Under the pieces are notes generated by a model. The model ran no database searches and was not told where the DNA came from. It was given only the letters and a program-made list of their open reading frames with translations. A stretch of 43,404 nucleotides of DNA, from IMG/VR virus record IMGVR_UViG_3300008111_000108, positions 1-43,404 of that record. One strand, written 5' to 3'. This DNA is from a virus. Positions 12,307 to 18,478 of this stretch are shown piece after piece. Position 1 is the first letter of the stretch, and each line of letters starts with the position of its first letter. Made by a program: the position numbers and the translations under genes.

Positions 12307-12336
12307 GTGGAGTAAAGTGGAGCATTATGGAGTATT
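12307..12336 (+). repeat. Three tandem 10-base repeats
   Basis: GTGGAGTAAA, GTGGAGCATT and ATGGAGTATT follow one another with exact 10-base period, close to one helical turn. They resemble iterons. Confidence 0.5.
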
Positions 12337-12499
12337 TATATAGGGGTGTCCCATATCATGAGATATAATGTATATATAAATAAATAGTAATCAATCAATT
12401 ATTGATAGTAATAATTTTCTATGGATATACTCTAACATAGCTCTAAAAGGCTCTAGAATGGCCTATAACGAGAGATAATTTAGGCGGGGATCTAAGATA

Positions 12500-12652
12500 T
12501 CAATCCCATGGACCATATTTGGCCTTATGGCTTCCTAGCCAGTACATGGCAGATTTGCCACATGGACACTTTGGTTCTAGATCAATATCTATCTCAGTCT
12601 CAATACTCATTATTGTCGTACAGTGATTACATTTAAATATGTATTTATTCAT
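12500..12652 (-). CDS. Zinc-ribbon protein, 50 aa
   Basis: The product has CNHC at residues 8-11 and CPC at 29-31, giving a compact metal site, then an aromatic tail. It overlaps the upstream gene by ATGA, which fixes the start at 12652. It is the leftmost gene of the leftward arm. Function unknown. Confidence 0.6.
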   Translation of the reverse strand: MNKYIFKCNHCTTIMSIETEIDIDLEPKCPCGKSAMYWLGSHKAKYGPWD

Positions 12653-12915
12653 TTCCCTAGTATTCTCCTTATTAGATCTATGGGTTTAGTTGGGTCTTCA
12701 TCTGGCAACCCCCCATATTTATGTAATAGCTTCAGCAGTATACCAGCTATGAATATATCATCTGAATATGCCATCCAGGGAAACATTATATCAAATAAGT
12801 CTATAGGGATAGATATATATATTACGCATGCCACCGCCACAATTTTGACCCATAGTGGTGAGCGTTTAAACTGCTCTCGATAGGGCTTTGTGGCTGATTT
12901 GAAGCGTTCTTTCAA
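12649..12915 (-). CDS. DUF1232 (YkvA-like) membrane protein, 88 aa
   Basis: Residues 22-65 contain WVKIVAVACVIYISIPIDLFD and AYSDDIFIAGILLKLL, the conserved Y-x3-P-x-D and DD features of DUF1232. One membrane segment and a possible second are predicted, with a basic N-terminus in the cytoplasm. The start is a TTG immediately after the preceding stop, with no other candidate start before residue 46. Role in the phage unknown. Confidence 0.7.
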   Translation of the reverse strand: MKERFKSATKPYREQFKRSPLWVKIVAVACVIYISIPIDLFDIMFPWMAYSDDIFIAGILLKLLHKYGGLPDEDPTKPIDLIRRILGK

Positions 12916-13107
12916 TTAGCTTGCCGTATTAAAATTAAAGTGTTTCTTGCAAACTGAGATGACCTTATACTCTATACAATCAAAGTATTCGCTCTTATTC
13001 TCACAATAGTAGCATTTCTCTACTCTTTGTTTATTCTCCTCACGGATCTTATCAAGATATGGGTTATCGCCATACCTCTTCTGTCCCCGCTCAAATATAT
13101 TACCCAT
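12916..13107 (-). CDS. Small zinc-finger-like protein, 63 aa
   Basis: ATG 13107 is preceded by GAGGA and overlaps the stop of the gene before. A longer frame to 13212 would run through that gene. The product has a basic helical N-terminus, CYYC at residues about 43-46 and C-x2-H at 58-61, giving a Cys3His metal site. Not recognised. Confidence 0.6.
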   Translation of the reverse strand: MGNIFERGQKRYGDNPYLDKIREENKQRVEKCYYCENKSEYFDCIEYKVISVCKKHFNFNTAS

Positions 13108-13234
13108 TTTCCTCAACCTTTTGTTTACATTTAATGCAAACACCATTTTCATACTTATGAGTACAAAGGATCTTCCCCATATTAGGACGACCTGGGTCGT
13201 GCATAGGGACATAATTGCCTAAATTATTGCTCAT
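13100..13234 (-). CDS. Small zinc-knuckle protein, 44 aa
   Basis: ATG 13234 has AGAGGAAG upstream. The end contains C-x-H, then C-x2-C (CTHKYENGVCIKC), a probable zinc site. It overlaps both neighbours by a few bases. Role unknown. Confidence 0.6.
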   Translation of the reverse strand: MSNNLGNYVPMHDPGRPNMGKILCTHKYENGVCIKCKQKVEENG

Positions 13235-13317
13235 GGTAACTTCCTCTTAAGATAATGAAAAATGACATTTGCCGATAATATTGCTATCAATACTTCAATT
13301 ATATCATATGGATTCAT
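13231..13317 (-). CDS. Tiny membrane peptide, 28 aa
   Basis: Starts at ATG 13317 with GAGGAGAAC and ends in an ATGA overlap with the next gene. Residues 5-21 are hydrophobic (IIEVLIAILSANVIFHYL), followed by KRK, so one membrane helix with basic cytoplasmic end is expected. Tight coupling to both neighbours supports it as real. Confidence 0.55.
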   Translation of the reverse strand: MNPYDIIEVLIAILSANVIFHYLKRKLP

Positions 13318-13651
13318 CGTTCTCCTCTTCATCGTCCGCCCATAAAATTTCAGATATCTTGTCAAATAAATTTGATGTATCTTCATCTAATAAAACATTC
13401 TCAATCTGCTCCAATTTATTATAGGCCTCATCCCATAAGCTCTGAAACGAAGTATTCATGCGAGATAGATTTCCAATTTGAATTTGATAATCTTTAATTT
13501 GGTCTATATAATATTGTCGATCATATTCTAGTTGAGCAATTTTAGCATCTGTATCTTTCTTTAAATAGTCATATTGACCTGATACTTGCCAATATTTAAA
13601 TGGCACGAAGATACCAAAATATATGATGGCAAAGGTTAATAGCCATTCCAT
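13304..13651 (-). CDS. Membrane-anchored coiled-coil protein, 115 aa
   Basis: One N-terminal membrane helix (WLLTFAIIYFGIFVPF) is followed by about 60 residues of coiled coil and an acidic tail. ATG 13651 overlaps the previous stop (TGATG), while an in-frame TTG lies one codon upstream. The layout resembles spanin- or Rz-like proteins, but it lies far from the lysis genes and no such role can be assigned. Confidence 0.65.
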   Translation of the reverse strand: MEWLLTFAIIYFGIFVPFKYWQVSGQYDYLKKDTDAKIAQLEYDRQYYIDQIKDYQIQIGNLSRMNTSFQSLWDEAYNKLEQIENVLLDEDTSNLFDKISEILWADDEEENDESI

Positions 13652-13827
13652 CAAATGGTCTCTTCTTCCGCCGCACTTTTGCCTGTCACTATACGGGCAT
13701 CAAATATAAAGTCTTGTACTTTATCTTGAATTTGTGGATCTTCTTTCAATGTACCCTTATTTCCTTTATGAGATCCATCACAATAGGGGAATTTTCTGCT
13801 CTTGTGGCAATGACACATGGCTGGCAT
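13651..13827 (-). CDS. CDGSH iron-sulfur protein, 58 aa
   Basis: Cys5, Cys7, Cys16 and His20 match the CDGSH motif exactly (C-x-C-x2-S-x3-P-x-C-D-G-S-H), which binds a 2Fe-2S cluster. The remaining 38 residues are a charged helical tail. The start overlaps the SpeD stop by one base, so the two are cotranslated. The family carries electrons or clusters. Its role in a phage is unknown. Confidence 0.8.
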   Translation of the reverse strand: MPAMCHCHKSRKFPYCDGSHKGNKGTLKEDPQIQDKVQDFIFDARIVTGKSAAEEETI

Positions 13828-14213
13828 TACTTACCGCCTTGTCTCTCAACCTTAAAGCCGTCTTCTCTGTCGTAGAGTACCCAGTCCATAGAAACAATAT
13901 TAAATGCCTCGTTGAGGGCTTTCATTACCTCATCTAGGTCTAGCTTGCCACAGGTATATAGGTCGAACTGAAGTAGTCCTGGCTCAACCTGATCCCAAAT
14001 ATGAAACGCAATATGGCTAGTCTCGATCATGACAATGGCTGTAAGTCCTGAGTTGCCTTCTGCGTCGTTATCTACAAACTTAGCAAATGGCCCCTTAATA
14101 ATCTTCATATCAATACGATTAACTAGATTAGTTAGAAAGTCGATTGCTACTTGCTCATCCCGCATAGGCTTTGATACCTTTGCGTTTACTAATAGGTGCT
14201 TATGGTAAATCAT
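13827..14213 (-). CDS. speD: S-adenosylmethionine decarboxylase (SpeD-like)
   Basis: The 128-residue protein matches prokaryotic AdoMet decarboxylase, which supplies aminopropyl groups for spermidine. Residues 59-75 (AIVMIETSHIAFHIWDQ) and LYTCG at 86-90 carry the expected processing Ser66, His71 and Cys88. The residue before the serine is Thr65, where bacterial enzymes I know have Glu, so self-cleavage to the pyruvoyl form should be tested. It overlaps its neighbours on both sides. Cyanophages also carry speD. Confidence 0.8.
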   Translation of the reverse strand: MIYHKHLLVNAKVSKPMRDEQVAIDFLTNLVNRIDMKIIKGPFAKFVDNDAEGNSGLTAIVMIETSHIAFHIWDQVEPGLLQFDLYTCGKLDLDEVMKALNEAFNIVSMDWVLYDREDGFKVERQGGK

Positions 14214-14536
14214 TTATTCTCCTTTTTAATAAGTCTCCAGGCATCTCCCGTTTCTGGGTCTTCCTGCCATTCTGTAAAGTACCAATATGGGTGTCCATTC
14301 TCATCATAGTCATCCCAACCTTCTCCACTCATATCAAGATCAAGTCTATAAAACGTACCAAATTTATAATAAATTGGCCAAGTTAAAGAATAAATCTTTG
14401 CATGAATCTTGTACTTAATTCCGTAATCTTCATCTTCGTCCATGCGAGCAGCTTTTAGGATTGACCATCCTACAAGTTCTCCACATAGATTAGCAAACCA
14501 ACGTAAGGGAAGAATGTTGGTTTTATGTTCTCTCAT
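14210..14536 (-). CDS. Hypothetical aromatic-rich protein, 108 aa
   Basis: Contains many Trp and Tyr, a central acidic stretch (MDEDEDYGIKY) and a Gly/Asp-rich segment. No motif is recognised. It overlaps SpeD by ATGA and is probably cotranslated with it. Confidence 0.6.
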   Translation of the reverse strand: MREHKTNILPLRWFANLCGELVGWSILKAARMDEDEDYGIKYKIHAKIYSLTWPIYYKFGTFYRLDLDMSGEGWDDYDENGHPYWYFTEWQEDPETGDAWRLIKKENK

Positions 14537-14560
14537 CGCCGCACTTTCCGCCTTTCTTAT

Positions 14561-15178
14561 CTATTTTATGATACATCCAGAGTATTTACCATTGTCACAT
14601 AGTAGAAGTGGAGCCTTTTTAAATCTTTTACAAAAATGAAAAAATGCATCACTTAGGTTTACATCATCAGTTGCTAGGATTCCGCCGTCATTTAGCATCT
14701 TCCATGCAAGATCATACTCAAAGCTTTGATTTTGATATGAATGGTTTGAATCATGGTAAAACATATCTATTTTACCTATTTTATTCATCTCCATAGTAAG
14801 ATATCTTGGTGATTTAATTAAGATAAGATTAAACTGTGGATCATTCATAAGTTCGGTGGATTTAACTATTGGATCAGTATCAAAAGAATAAAGCTTTGAA
14901 TCGTTTAACCCTAATTCTTTAAATGAAGAAAGGATTTGCTTGGAGGATACTCCATTTCCAAATCCAGTTTCTACAACTACTGAAGGTTTAAATTCTTTTA
15001 CTAATAAATCCAGCATCTTTAATGTTTTAGGACCAGAATTATAGTATAAAGGAAAGAATTCTCCTTGTTCTAATAGCGGGTTATTGACTGGATTTTTTAA
15101 AGACTTTATTAAATCTTCTGGCTGATCAAAATACATTAGTCCCGATGATATATACTCATCTAAACTTATAAATTGCAT
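14561..15178 (-). CDS. SAM-dependent methyltransferase (Methyltransf_24 type), 205 aa
   Basis: A Rossmann class I methyltransferase: motif I is VVVETGFGNGVSS near residues 67-79, an acidic residue ends strand 2 (YSFDTDP), and MFYHDSNHSYQ plus GGILATDDV form the later motifs. Such enzymes often methylate sugars or small molecules. The target is unknown. It starts behind an inverted repeat at 15201, so may be a separate unit from the gene upstream. Confidence 0.75.
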   Translation of the reverse strand: MQFISLDEYISSGLMYFDQPEDLIKSLKNPVNNPLLEQGEFFPLYYNSGPKTLKMLDLLVKEFKPSVVVETGFGNGVSSKQILSSFKELGLNDSKLYSFDTDPIVKSTELMNDPQFNLILIKSPRYLTMEMNKIGKIDMFYHDSNHSYQNQSFEYDLAWKMLNDGGILATDDVNLSDAFFHFCKRFKKAPLLLCDNGKYSGCIIK

Positions 15179-15200
15179 CTACCGTTCCTGTCTCATAAAT

Positions 15201-15236
15201 ACAACATGGATATAGATAACTCTATATCCATGTTGT
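15201..15236 (-). terminator. Perfect 15-bp hairpin
   Basis: ACAACATGGATATAG and CTATATCCATGTTGT form an uninterrupted 15-bp stem with a 6-base loop, ten bases after the gene ending at 15246. The T run is weak, so it may be a terminator or an mRNA stabiliser. Confidence 0.6.
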
Positions 15237-15245
15237 GCAGTTTAA

Positions 15246-15419
15246 TTACTCTGATACTGCTGGAAGGTTCTCGTGGAACCATGCTGGTGCATCTGGTGTA
15301 TTGCGAACATAATCAAATGTTGCCTCACCATTTAGGTTGCCCTCTTCATCCTTGCGGACAAATCGGCTGTTAGCTTCGTCAAGCTCCCATGTACCAATTG
15401 CGTCTGTGAAATTGCTCAT
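15246..15419 (-). CDS. Hypothetical protein, 57 aa
   Basis: ATG 15419 has TAGGAG eight bases upstream. Acidic, Asn- and Trp-containing, no metal motif. Its own promoter and a strong hairpin behind it make it monocistronic, unusual in this arm. It may be a highly expressed small protein (inference). Confidence 0.6.
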   Translation of the reverse strand: MSNFTDAIGTWELDEANSRFVRKDEEGNLNGEATFDYVRNTPDAPAWFHENLPAVSE

Positions 15420-15466
15420 TATTTTCTCCTAATATATATTAAGGCTTCCGCCTTGCATGCTATATC

Positions 15467-15495
15467 ATTATAGCATTTAATAACCGCCAAGGCAA
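15467..15495 (-). promoter_or_regulatory. Leftward promoter
   Basis: TTGCCT, 17 bases, TATAAT at 15472-15467 on the minus strand. The leader contains an AAGGC/GCCTT hairpin before the ribosome site of the gene ending at 15246. Confidence 0.55.
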
Positions 15496-15614
15496 TAGCT
15501 CCTTGTATGCTTTAATCTATTTCTTTTAAAATCTTTTTGTGTCAATGCTATAAAAGGCTCTCCACAACAACCGCATTCTCCTAGCCAGATACGCTCAAAG
15601 AAGTCATAGTACAT
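15477..15614 (-). CDS. Small Cys-rich protein, 45 aa
   Basis: Contains CGCCGEPF and a later YCLGG, a likely metal knuckle. The start ATG 15614 lies just behind the stop of the previous gene without a strong ribosome site. Its end overlaps the promoter at 15467. Moderately sure. Confidence 0.45.
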   Translation of the reverse strand: MYYDFFERIWLGECGCCGEPFIALTQKDFKRNRLKHTRSYCLGGY

Positions 15615-15618
15615 CCAT

Positions 15619-15915
15619 TTATTTCTTTTGTTTTGGGGCACTGTCTGTTCCTTCAATAATCATATCAATAATTGCATAGCAGTCACAGTTACCATATCTA
15701 CACTCGATCATTCTTAGATTATATCTACGTAACTCTCCTTCGGCTGCTAGCAGATGCTGTTCTTGAATTAAACCTGCAATTCTTTCACGCTCTCTTTTTT
15801 CCGCCTTTTTACATCCATTACATGGACACTTCCAAGTACTTTTTTGATAAATAACTTGATCTCTTGGATTGCTAGTTTCTCTTAAATGTGAAGTTTCGGC
15901 TGCTTCTAGGTCCAT
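15619..15915 (-). CDS. Hypothetical protein with CPCNGC motif, 98 aa
   Basis: Contains KCPCNGCKK near residue 30 and ECRYGNCDC near residue 72, so two Cys groups could form a zinc site around a basic helical middle. TAATG overlap with the previous gene. Not recognised. Confidence 0.6.
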   Translation of the reverse strand: MDLEAAETSHLRETSNPRDQVIYQKSTWKCPCNGCKKAEKRERERIAGLIQEQHLLAAEGELRRYNLRMIECRYGNCDCYAIIDMIIEGTDSAPKQKK

Positions 15916-16046
15916 TACTCTGCCAATTCTCTTGGAACCATAGACTTACAACGCTTACAATAATCATAGGTTGAACCAGTAAATGGACATTTTCCAGCTG
16001 GTATAAAATTGTGTGATTTAAACAAACATATTAGTCGACTAAACAT
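15915..16046 (-). CDS. DUF1660-like small zinc protein, leaderless, 43 aa
   Basis: The order C-x5-H-F, CPFTG, YDYCKRC resembles DUF1660 phage proteins (a Cys/His zinc ribbon). ATG 16046 lies exactly six bases after the -10 box TAAAAT, so the message should be leaderless. Codons 2-5 contain the palindrome TTAGTCGACTAA. It heads the leftward operon down to 15477. Confidence 0.6.
   Translation of the reverse strand: MFSRLICLFKSHNFIPAGKCPFTGSTYDYCKRCKSMVPRELAE
16031..16042. promoter_or_regulatory. Palindrome operator copy 3
   Basis: TTAGTCGACTAA, a perfect 12-bp palindrome just downstream of the predicted start of the leaderless operon at 16046. Confidence 0.6.
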
Positions 16047-16052
16047 GACTTA

Positions 16053-16081
16053 ATTTTACATTAAACAATTAGGATTGTCAA
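16053..16081 (-). promoter_or_regulatory. Leftward leaderless sigma-70 promoter
   Basis: TTGACA (16081-16076), 17 bases, TAAAAT (16058-16053), then six bases to ATG 16046. Confidence 0.75.
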
Positions 16082-16117
16082 TGGCTTTGTGATAATTTAG
16101 GTGTTATTATATTGTTT

Positions 16118-16426
16118 ATGAATGAATTAGAGTGGATTGTTTTATTCGGTGCTGCAACTGGATCTCTTGGTTATTTATTTTCAATAGCATACAGACTATC
16201 TAAAACTTGGTTTAAGTTTATCGAGGACTGGAACGGTTCAGAAGAAGAGCCAGGAATTGTTGAAAGATTAAAACAAGGTGATCAAAGATTTGACAAAATT
16301 GAGTCTGAAATCGCAGTAATTAAATCTGAGTTATTCACAAATGGCGGATCAAGTATGCGTGATGCAATTAATAGAATTGAAAAAAGTACTACAAAGCCTG
16401 CAACTAAAAAGGTAAATCCAAAGTAA
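16118..16426 (+). CDS. DUF2746-like membrane protein, 102 aa
   Basis: One N-terminal membrane helix (IVLFGAATGSLGYLFSIAYRL) is followed by a charged helix with EPGIVERLKQ and by NGGSSMRDAINRIE, the NGGSS-RDA signature of the actinophage DUF2746 family. It may belong to the lysis or membrane machinery, not proven. It is the only rightward gene in the right arm. TATTAT lies seven bases before ATG 16118. TTG at 16112 is an alternative start. Confidence 0.7.
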   Translation: MNELEWIVLFGAATGSLGYLFSIAYRLSKTWFKFIEDWNGSEEEPGIVERLKQGDQRFDKIESEIAVIKSELFTNGGSSMRDAINRIEKSTTKPATKKVNPK

Positions 16427-16498
16427 TATCTACAGCATCATCAATATTATATTCATGCTGTTTTGTACAATCACCACATTTTTTACACATAATTAAAT

Positions 16499-16518
16499 AA
16501 ACCCCCTTTCGGGGGTTT
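16499..16518. terminator. Bidirectional terminator
   Basis: AAACCCCC/GGGGGTTT with TTTC loop lies between the rightward gene ending at 16426 and the leftward gene ending at 16523. It has T residues on both sides. Confidence 0.7.
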
Positions 16519-16522
16519 ATCC

Positions 16523-16720
16523 TTATACTTTCTTTGGTCTGCCTGTTCTCTTTGGAACGTTTGTGGTTTCTCTTCGGATACCGTGTTTATTAGTATCTAC
16601 TTTGATACCTGATCTAAACTTTCCTTGTGAAGGATTCTTTCTTCCAGCCTCTCTTGAGGTTACTGCACCTGATGGCTGGTTGTTCGGAGGAGTTTGCATC
16701 CCTGTACCGTTATCACTCAT
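16523..16720 (-). CDS. Basic disordered protein, 65 aa
   Basis: Rich in Gly, Asn, Pro, Lys and Arg without hydrophobic core, ending KRTGRPKKV, an AT-hook-like GRPKK. Likely disordered, possibly nucleic-acid binding. Overlaps the previous gene by 8 bases. Confidence 0.55.
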   Translation of the reverse strand: MSDNGTGMQTPPNNQPSGAVTSREAGRKNPSQGKFRSGIKVDTNKHGIRRETTNVPKRTGRPKKV

Positions 16721-16862
16721 TAATAAATCTTTCTCTTTGTTCTGGTGTTGCAGTCATCTTTAATGTTAGTCCTGCATCTCCATCTCTAGAGACATCATTA
16801 AGTCCAACATTAACTACGCCTGTTTCGCTACCGACGCTCTCGCATCCGCATTCAACGCACAT
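16713..16862 (-). CDS. Small protein with N-terminal CVECGC, 49 aa
   Basis: Begins MCVECGCES, a likely metal knuckle, then a Gly/Asp-rich stretch and a helical TPEQRERFINE end. It overlaps the next gene by 8 bases and nearly abuts the previous one. Not recognised. Confidence 0.55.
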   Translation of the reverse strand: MCVECGCESVGSETGVVNVGLNDVSRDGDAGLTLKMTATPEQRERFINE

Positions 16863-16863
16863 A

Positions 16864-17046
16864 TTACTTACCGCCGTTGTTTAAACCAGATCCATCTTGT
16901 GAAGACTTGTCTTGTGCTGCTGGCCATGAAAGGCCTGCTCCAAAATCTCCACCAGAAGCTGGTGACTGTGACTGTGCGTCCCAAGGTGTTGTTCCTGCTG
17001 GCTTACGATTTGCTGTGAAGCCGTCTAAGTTTAATCCGTCTGACAT
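16864..17046 (-). CDS. Gly/Ser-rich hypothetical protein, 60 aa
   Basis: Low-complexity Gly, Ser, Ala and Pro composition, probably disordered. ATG 17046 follows ATAGGAG. It is followed by the Cys-rich small protein ending at 16713. Function unknown. Confidence 0.55.
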   Translation of the reverse strand: MSDGLNLDGFTANRKPAGTTPWDAQSQSPASGGDFGAGLSWPAAQDKSSQDGSGLNNGGK

Positions 17047-17096
17047 TTTATTTCTCCTATAGGTTTGTATTTAGATGGGTCTAGAAGTCCATCCAT
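17031..17096 (-). CDS. Possible leaderless leader peptide, 21 aa
   Basis: ATG 17096 lies exactly six bases after TATAAT (17108-17103), the same leaderless spacing as elsewhere here. The frame ends 16 bases inside the next gene. No good -35 is visible, so support rests on spacing alone. Confidence 0.3.
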   Translation of the reverse strand: MDGLLDPSKYKPIGEIKCQTD

Positions 17097-17108
17097 TAAA
17101 CCATTATA

Positions 17109-17228
17109 TCATTTTTTATATTTCTCGTTATAATGGTCTGCACAGATCTCTATAAATTTTGTCTCTGTGGTGGTTAAATGGGTAGCTGAATTATCGCAAC
17201 CAGTTATTTCGCAGTTACTTTGAGCCAT
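17109..17228 (-). CDS. Small zinc-finger-like protein, 39 aa
   Basis: Cys6, Cys11, His17, Cys29 and His32 provide a plausible zinc site. It overlaps the end of the previous gene by 14 bases. No family is recognised. Confidence 0.5.
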   Translation of the reverse strand: MAQSNCEITGCDNSATHLTTTETKFIEICADHYNEKYKK

Positions 17229-17355
17229 TAGCCTTTACTCTGCTATATCCTGTTTTCTTTTTATTCATAGATCCTGGAGCCTTTCCAGCTGGATTCTTCC
17301 AGTTGCTTCGCCTAATCTCTAGGGATTTGGCTATCTTATCTAAATGCTTTGCCAT
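17215..17355 (-). CDS. Basic hypothetical protein, 46 aa
   Basis: About one third Lys and Arg (SLEIRRSNWKNPAGKAPG, then NKKKTGYSR). Likely nucleic-acid binding or disordered. The start overlaps the DUF2061 stop (TAATG). Its IRRSN resembles the 48-residue basic protein at 3447 but the rest differs. Confidence 0.55.
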   Translation of the reverse strand: MAKHLDKIAKSLEIRRSNWKNPAGKAPGSMNKKKTGYSRVKANGSK

Positions 17356-17564
17356 TACTTTACCTTCTTTCCAAATTTAGCCCATGCTCTTTCATGGATA
17401 TAGTATCCAATAGCTTCCCACCCAATATAAATTAGAGCACCTAGGCTTGCGTATTCCCATTCTCCAGTAAATACATAGATAACTCCAGCTACTCCAACTA
17501 AATGGAATGTCTCCCAGCTAACTGTTTTTAATAAACTTTTCTTACTTGATTCCATAATCATCAT
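17355..17564 (-). CDS. DUF2061 membrane protein, 69 aa
   Basis: KTVSWETFHLVGVAGVIYVFTG and a second hydrophobic helix ending in YYIHERAW match DUF2061, a two-helix membrane family with a conserved HER-W end. Function of the family is unknown. It overlaps the 2OG oxygenase gene before it by 23 bases. Confidence 0.75.
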   Translation of the reverse strand: MMIMESSKKSLLKTVSWETFHLVGVAGVIYVFTGEWEYASLGALIYIGWEAIGYYIHERAWAKFGKKVK

Positions 17565-18267
17565 ACTCCCATACTGTCTCTTTTATATTTTTCAGGCTTT
17601 CAACTGAAATCTGTGTTTCTTGAATATTAAATAATTCCATATCTGGGTTAGTGTCTCTTGTAAAATTAGACATATCTCCATAGAACGATATTACATTATA
17701 TCTATTCCCAGATTTAACTGTATTTACTTCGTGAGGTACGTCTTTATTCCCTTCAAAGAAAATAAATGTTCCTGCTGGTGGCTTATAAGTAAAATCTTGG
17801 AATGGAAAGTAAAGCTCTCCACCTTCATAGTCATCGTTTAAATAAAGAAGCCCAGACCTATCTTCTCTGTTAAATGGTCTAGGCTTTAGCTTGTTGTCGA
17901 ATGTTTCATACCAATTGTCCATATGCAAGGTATTCCTTGCTCCCTGTACCATTTTGCTAAAGAACATGCTCTTGACATAGTATTCGTTTTTATAATGATC
18001 AGATATAGTTTTTTGCATTCTGTGACCTAGTCCAGATAAAACATCTAATCCTAAATTAAAGTTTGGAAACTCATCATATTCAAACATATCATTATTGTTG
18101 CTTAAGCCTTTTGAATAAGAGTTTCTGCTAAATGATGGACCGCCAATAATTCCGCCTCTTGCGGTTTCTTCCATTCTTTCTTTAAAAGCAGTGGTTAAAA
18201 AATTACAAGTATCTCTATGAAGATATCCTTCTATGATAAATATTTTATTATCTATAGATCTAATCAT
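17542..18267 (-). CDS. 2-oxoglutarate/Fe(II) oxygenase, 241 aa
   Basis: Residues about 117-215 form a prolyl-4-hydroxylase-like double-stranded beta-helix: LHMDNWY gives the iron ligands His and Asp, DVPHEVNTV the second His, and SGNRYNVISF the Arg that binds 2-oxoglutarate. GLLYLNDDYEGGELYFP is typical of the fold. The substrate (protein, nucleic acid or small molecule) is not determined. Cyanophages carry relatives. ATGA overlap with the gene before. Confidence 0.85.
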   Translation of the reverse strand: MIRSIDNKIFIIEGYLHRDTCNFLTTAFKERMEETARGGIIGGPSFSRNSYSKGLSNNNDMFEYDEFPNFNLGLDVLSGLGHRMQKTISDHYKNEYYVKSMFFSKMVQGARNTLHMDNWYETFDNKLKPRPFNREDRSGLLYLNDDYEGGELYFPFQDFTYKPPAGTFIFFEGNKDVPHEVNTVKSGNRYNVISFYGDMSNFTRDTNPDMELFNIQETQISVESLKNIKETVWEYDDYGIK

Positions 18268-18422
18268 GAATCCTTCTTGTCTGACCCAGATTGTACATAA
18301 TTTACAATATATTTAAGTGTCAGTTCTGAGTTCCAATTTGGAGGCAGTACAAGGCTTAGCAAAGCCCTAACTATATCTGATCTTACTTCTGCTTCTATTT
18401 GATCTCTTGTTATTTCGCTCAT
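18264..18422 (-). CDS. Hypothetical helical protein, 52 aa
   Basis: ATG 18422 follows AAAGGA. Acidic N-terminal helix, PPNWNSELTLKYIVNYV in the middle. The stop overlaps the oxygenase start, so both are cotranslated. Not recognised. Confidence 0.6.
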   Translation of the reverse strand: MSEITRDQIEAEVRSDIVRALLSLVLPPNWNSELTLKYIVNYVQSGSDKKDS

Positions 18423-18438
18423 TTTTTCCTTTGTAGAA

Positions 18439-18463
18439 AGGGAGGGAGAATATCTCCCTCCCT
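18439..18463 (-). terminator. Leftward terminator
   Basis: AGGGAGGGAGA/TCTCCCTCCCT, perfect 11-bp stem with 3-base loop, then TTTCT. It ends the operon of the secreted protein and thioredoxin. TATAAT just before it may start the next unit. Confidence 0.7.
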
Positions 18464-18478
18464 CTATTATACAATTTG

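Larger units (their letters stand above)
11981..12499. other. Convergent intergenic region, candidate replication origin
   Basis: About 520 AT-rich bases without a gene, where rightward and leftward arms meet. It holds two perfect DnaA boxes twelve bases apart, a terminator hairpin, three TTACG-type elements, a TTGACA-N17-TATATA promoter pointing right into the region, and three tandem 10-base repeats. This combination is typical of replication origins, but function is inferred. Confidence 0.45.

Noticed and set aside
16404-16490. A 28-codon leftward frame with MCKKCGDC start
   Set aside because: It overlaps a rightward gene antisense, has no ribosome site or promoter, and starts just after a terminator.
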